Origin: CAYHKY01 sp964357355
GTDB lineage: Bacteria; Patescibacteriota; Microgenomatia; UBA10105
Length of the DNA stretch: 6,134 nucleotides
Assembly (NCBI GenBank): GCA_964357355.1
Contig: CAYHKY010000074.1
Location: forward strand, 1-6,134
Direction of reading: 5' to 3'
The notes under the pieces are model-generated. The model saw only the letters and a list, made by a program, of their open reading frames with translations, made no database searches and had not been told where the DNA came from. Made by a program: the position numbers and the translations under genes. This document shows positions 5,873-6,134 of this stretch, in pieces; the first letter of the stretch is position 1, and each line of letters opens with the position of its first letter.

Positions 5873-6031
5873 ATGACAATCCTTTCTTCTGCCCCAATAT
5901 TGTTTTCCAGAGACCTCTGGGCTTATCAAGTCAGACAAGAATCAATCAGAAGTCATTACCGGAGAGAGGAAGTAAAACATGGACCTATCCAACACAAAAC
6001 CTATGGCAAACTTAAAAACCAACCAGACTGA
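5873..6031 (+). CDS. Hypothetical small protein, 52 aa
   Basis: A 52-codon frame (MTILSSAPILFSRDLW at the start, ending KLKNQPD) sits six bases after a 14-base perfect Shine-Dalgarno sequence, which is the main reason to believe it is translated. The first 12 residues are hydrophobic or small, and the remainder is basic and polar (RQESIRSHYRREEVKH). There is no cysteine and no recognisable domain. It is too short to assign. It could be a leader peptide controlling downstream translation, a small regulatory or secreted peptide, or the upstream part of a frameshifted gene. It lies divergent from the regulator operon, and its last 53 bases overlap the next ORF in the +1 frame. Confidence 0.5.
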   Translation: MTILSSAPILFSRDLWAYQVRQESIRSHYRREEVKHGPIQHKTYGKLKNQPD

Positions 6032-6128
6032 GGACAAAGACACAAAAATAGATGTTGTGTGGCTGGAAACAGTAATTAGGGAAGACGGACGAAATCTTAT
6101 CGTTACGTACCCTCAAAAAGACTTATGA
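5979..6128 (+). CDS. Hypothetical small protein, 49 aa
   Basis: A complete 49-codon frame starts at an ATG preceded by AGGA (5967-5970, eight bases upstream) within a purine-rich stretch. The first 20 residues are polar and Asn/Thr/Lys-rich (MDLSNTKPMANLKTNQTEDK). The remainder, DVVWLETVIREDGRNLIVTY, has the alternating hydrophobic pattern of one or two beta strands and looks more protein-like than the preceding ORF. I recognise no family. It overlaps the 52-aa ORF by 53 bases, so translational coupling is possible. The two frames differ by one base, and a +1 shift in the overlap would fuse them into a single product of about 84 aa. It ends six bases before the window edge. Confidence 0.45.
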   Translation: MDLSNTKPMANLKTNQTEDKDTKIDVVWLETVIREDGRNLIVTYPQKDL

Positions 6129-6134
6129 ATGTAA

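Overview
The window looks like chromosomal DNA of a low-to-moderate GC bacterium, most likely a member of the Candidate Phyla Radiation (Patescibacteria), possibly a Microgenomates-like lineage. This assignment is an inference. It rests on the style of the proteins, especially the winged-helix domain with its SDWAIDQLIARVRRRL core, on near-leaderless genes without Shine-Dalgarno sites, and on the presence of large unfamiliar proteins. No rRNA, tRNA, CRISPR array or insertion sequence is visible.

Left part (1-1917). After about 170 bases without a convincing gene, a minus-strand Fpg/MutM DNA glycosylase gene lies head to head with a plus-strand gene for a zinc-dependent nucleoside/nucleotide-type deaminase. 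The 58-base gap between them contains an 8-base palindrome, ATTATAAT, that supplies a perfect -10 hexamer to both strands. The Fpg has an altered zinc finger with three cysteines instead of four.

Central part (1929-5686, minus strand). Two genes form an apparent operon that converges on the deaminase gene. The first encodes a protein of about 407 aa with a C-terminal OmpR/PhoB-type winged helix behind what looks like a degenerate STAND/AAA-type ATPase core lacking a usable P-loop. The second, starting about 5 bases after the first stops if GTG at 4457 is the start, encodes a protein of about 842 aa. By motif reading I assign its N-terminal half to the class II CCA-adding enzyme / bacterial poly(A) polymerase superfamily. 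It keeps the acidic catalytic motif and the order of the later motifs, but key template and ribose-contact residues are replaced. Its C-terminal half is unrecognised. The operon promoter (TTGTCA, 17 bp, TATACT) lies partly inside a perfect 17-bp inverted repeat, so negative autoregulation by the regulator is a reasonable hypothesis.

Right part (5748-6134, plus strand). Divergent from the operon are two small overlapping ORFs (52 and 49 codons). The first is preceded by a 14-base Shine-Dalgarno sequence fully complementary to a typical bacterial 16S rRNA 3' end. This is in sharp contrast to the SD-less genes elsewhere in the window. Their functions are unknown.

The most interesting unit is the palindrome-controlled pair of a pseudo-ATPase regulator and a diverged nucleotidyltransferase, with the small divergent ORFs as possible partners.
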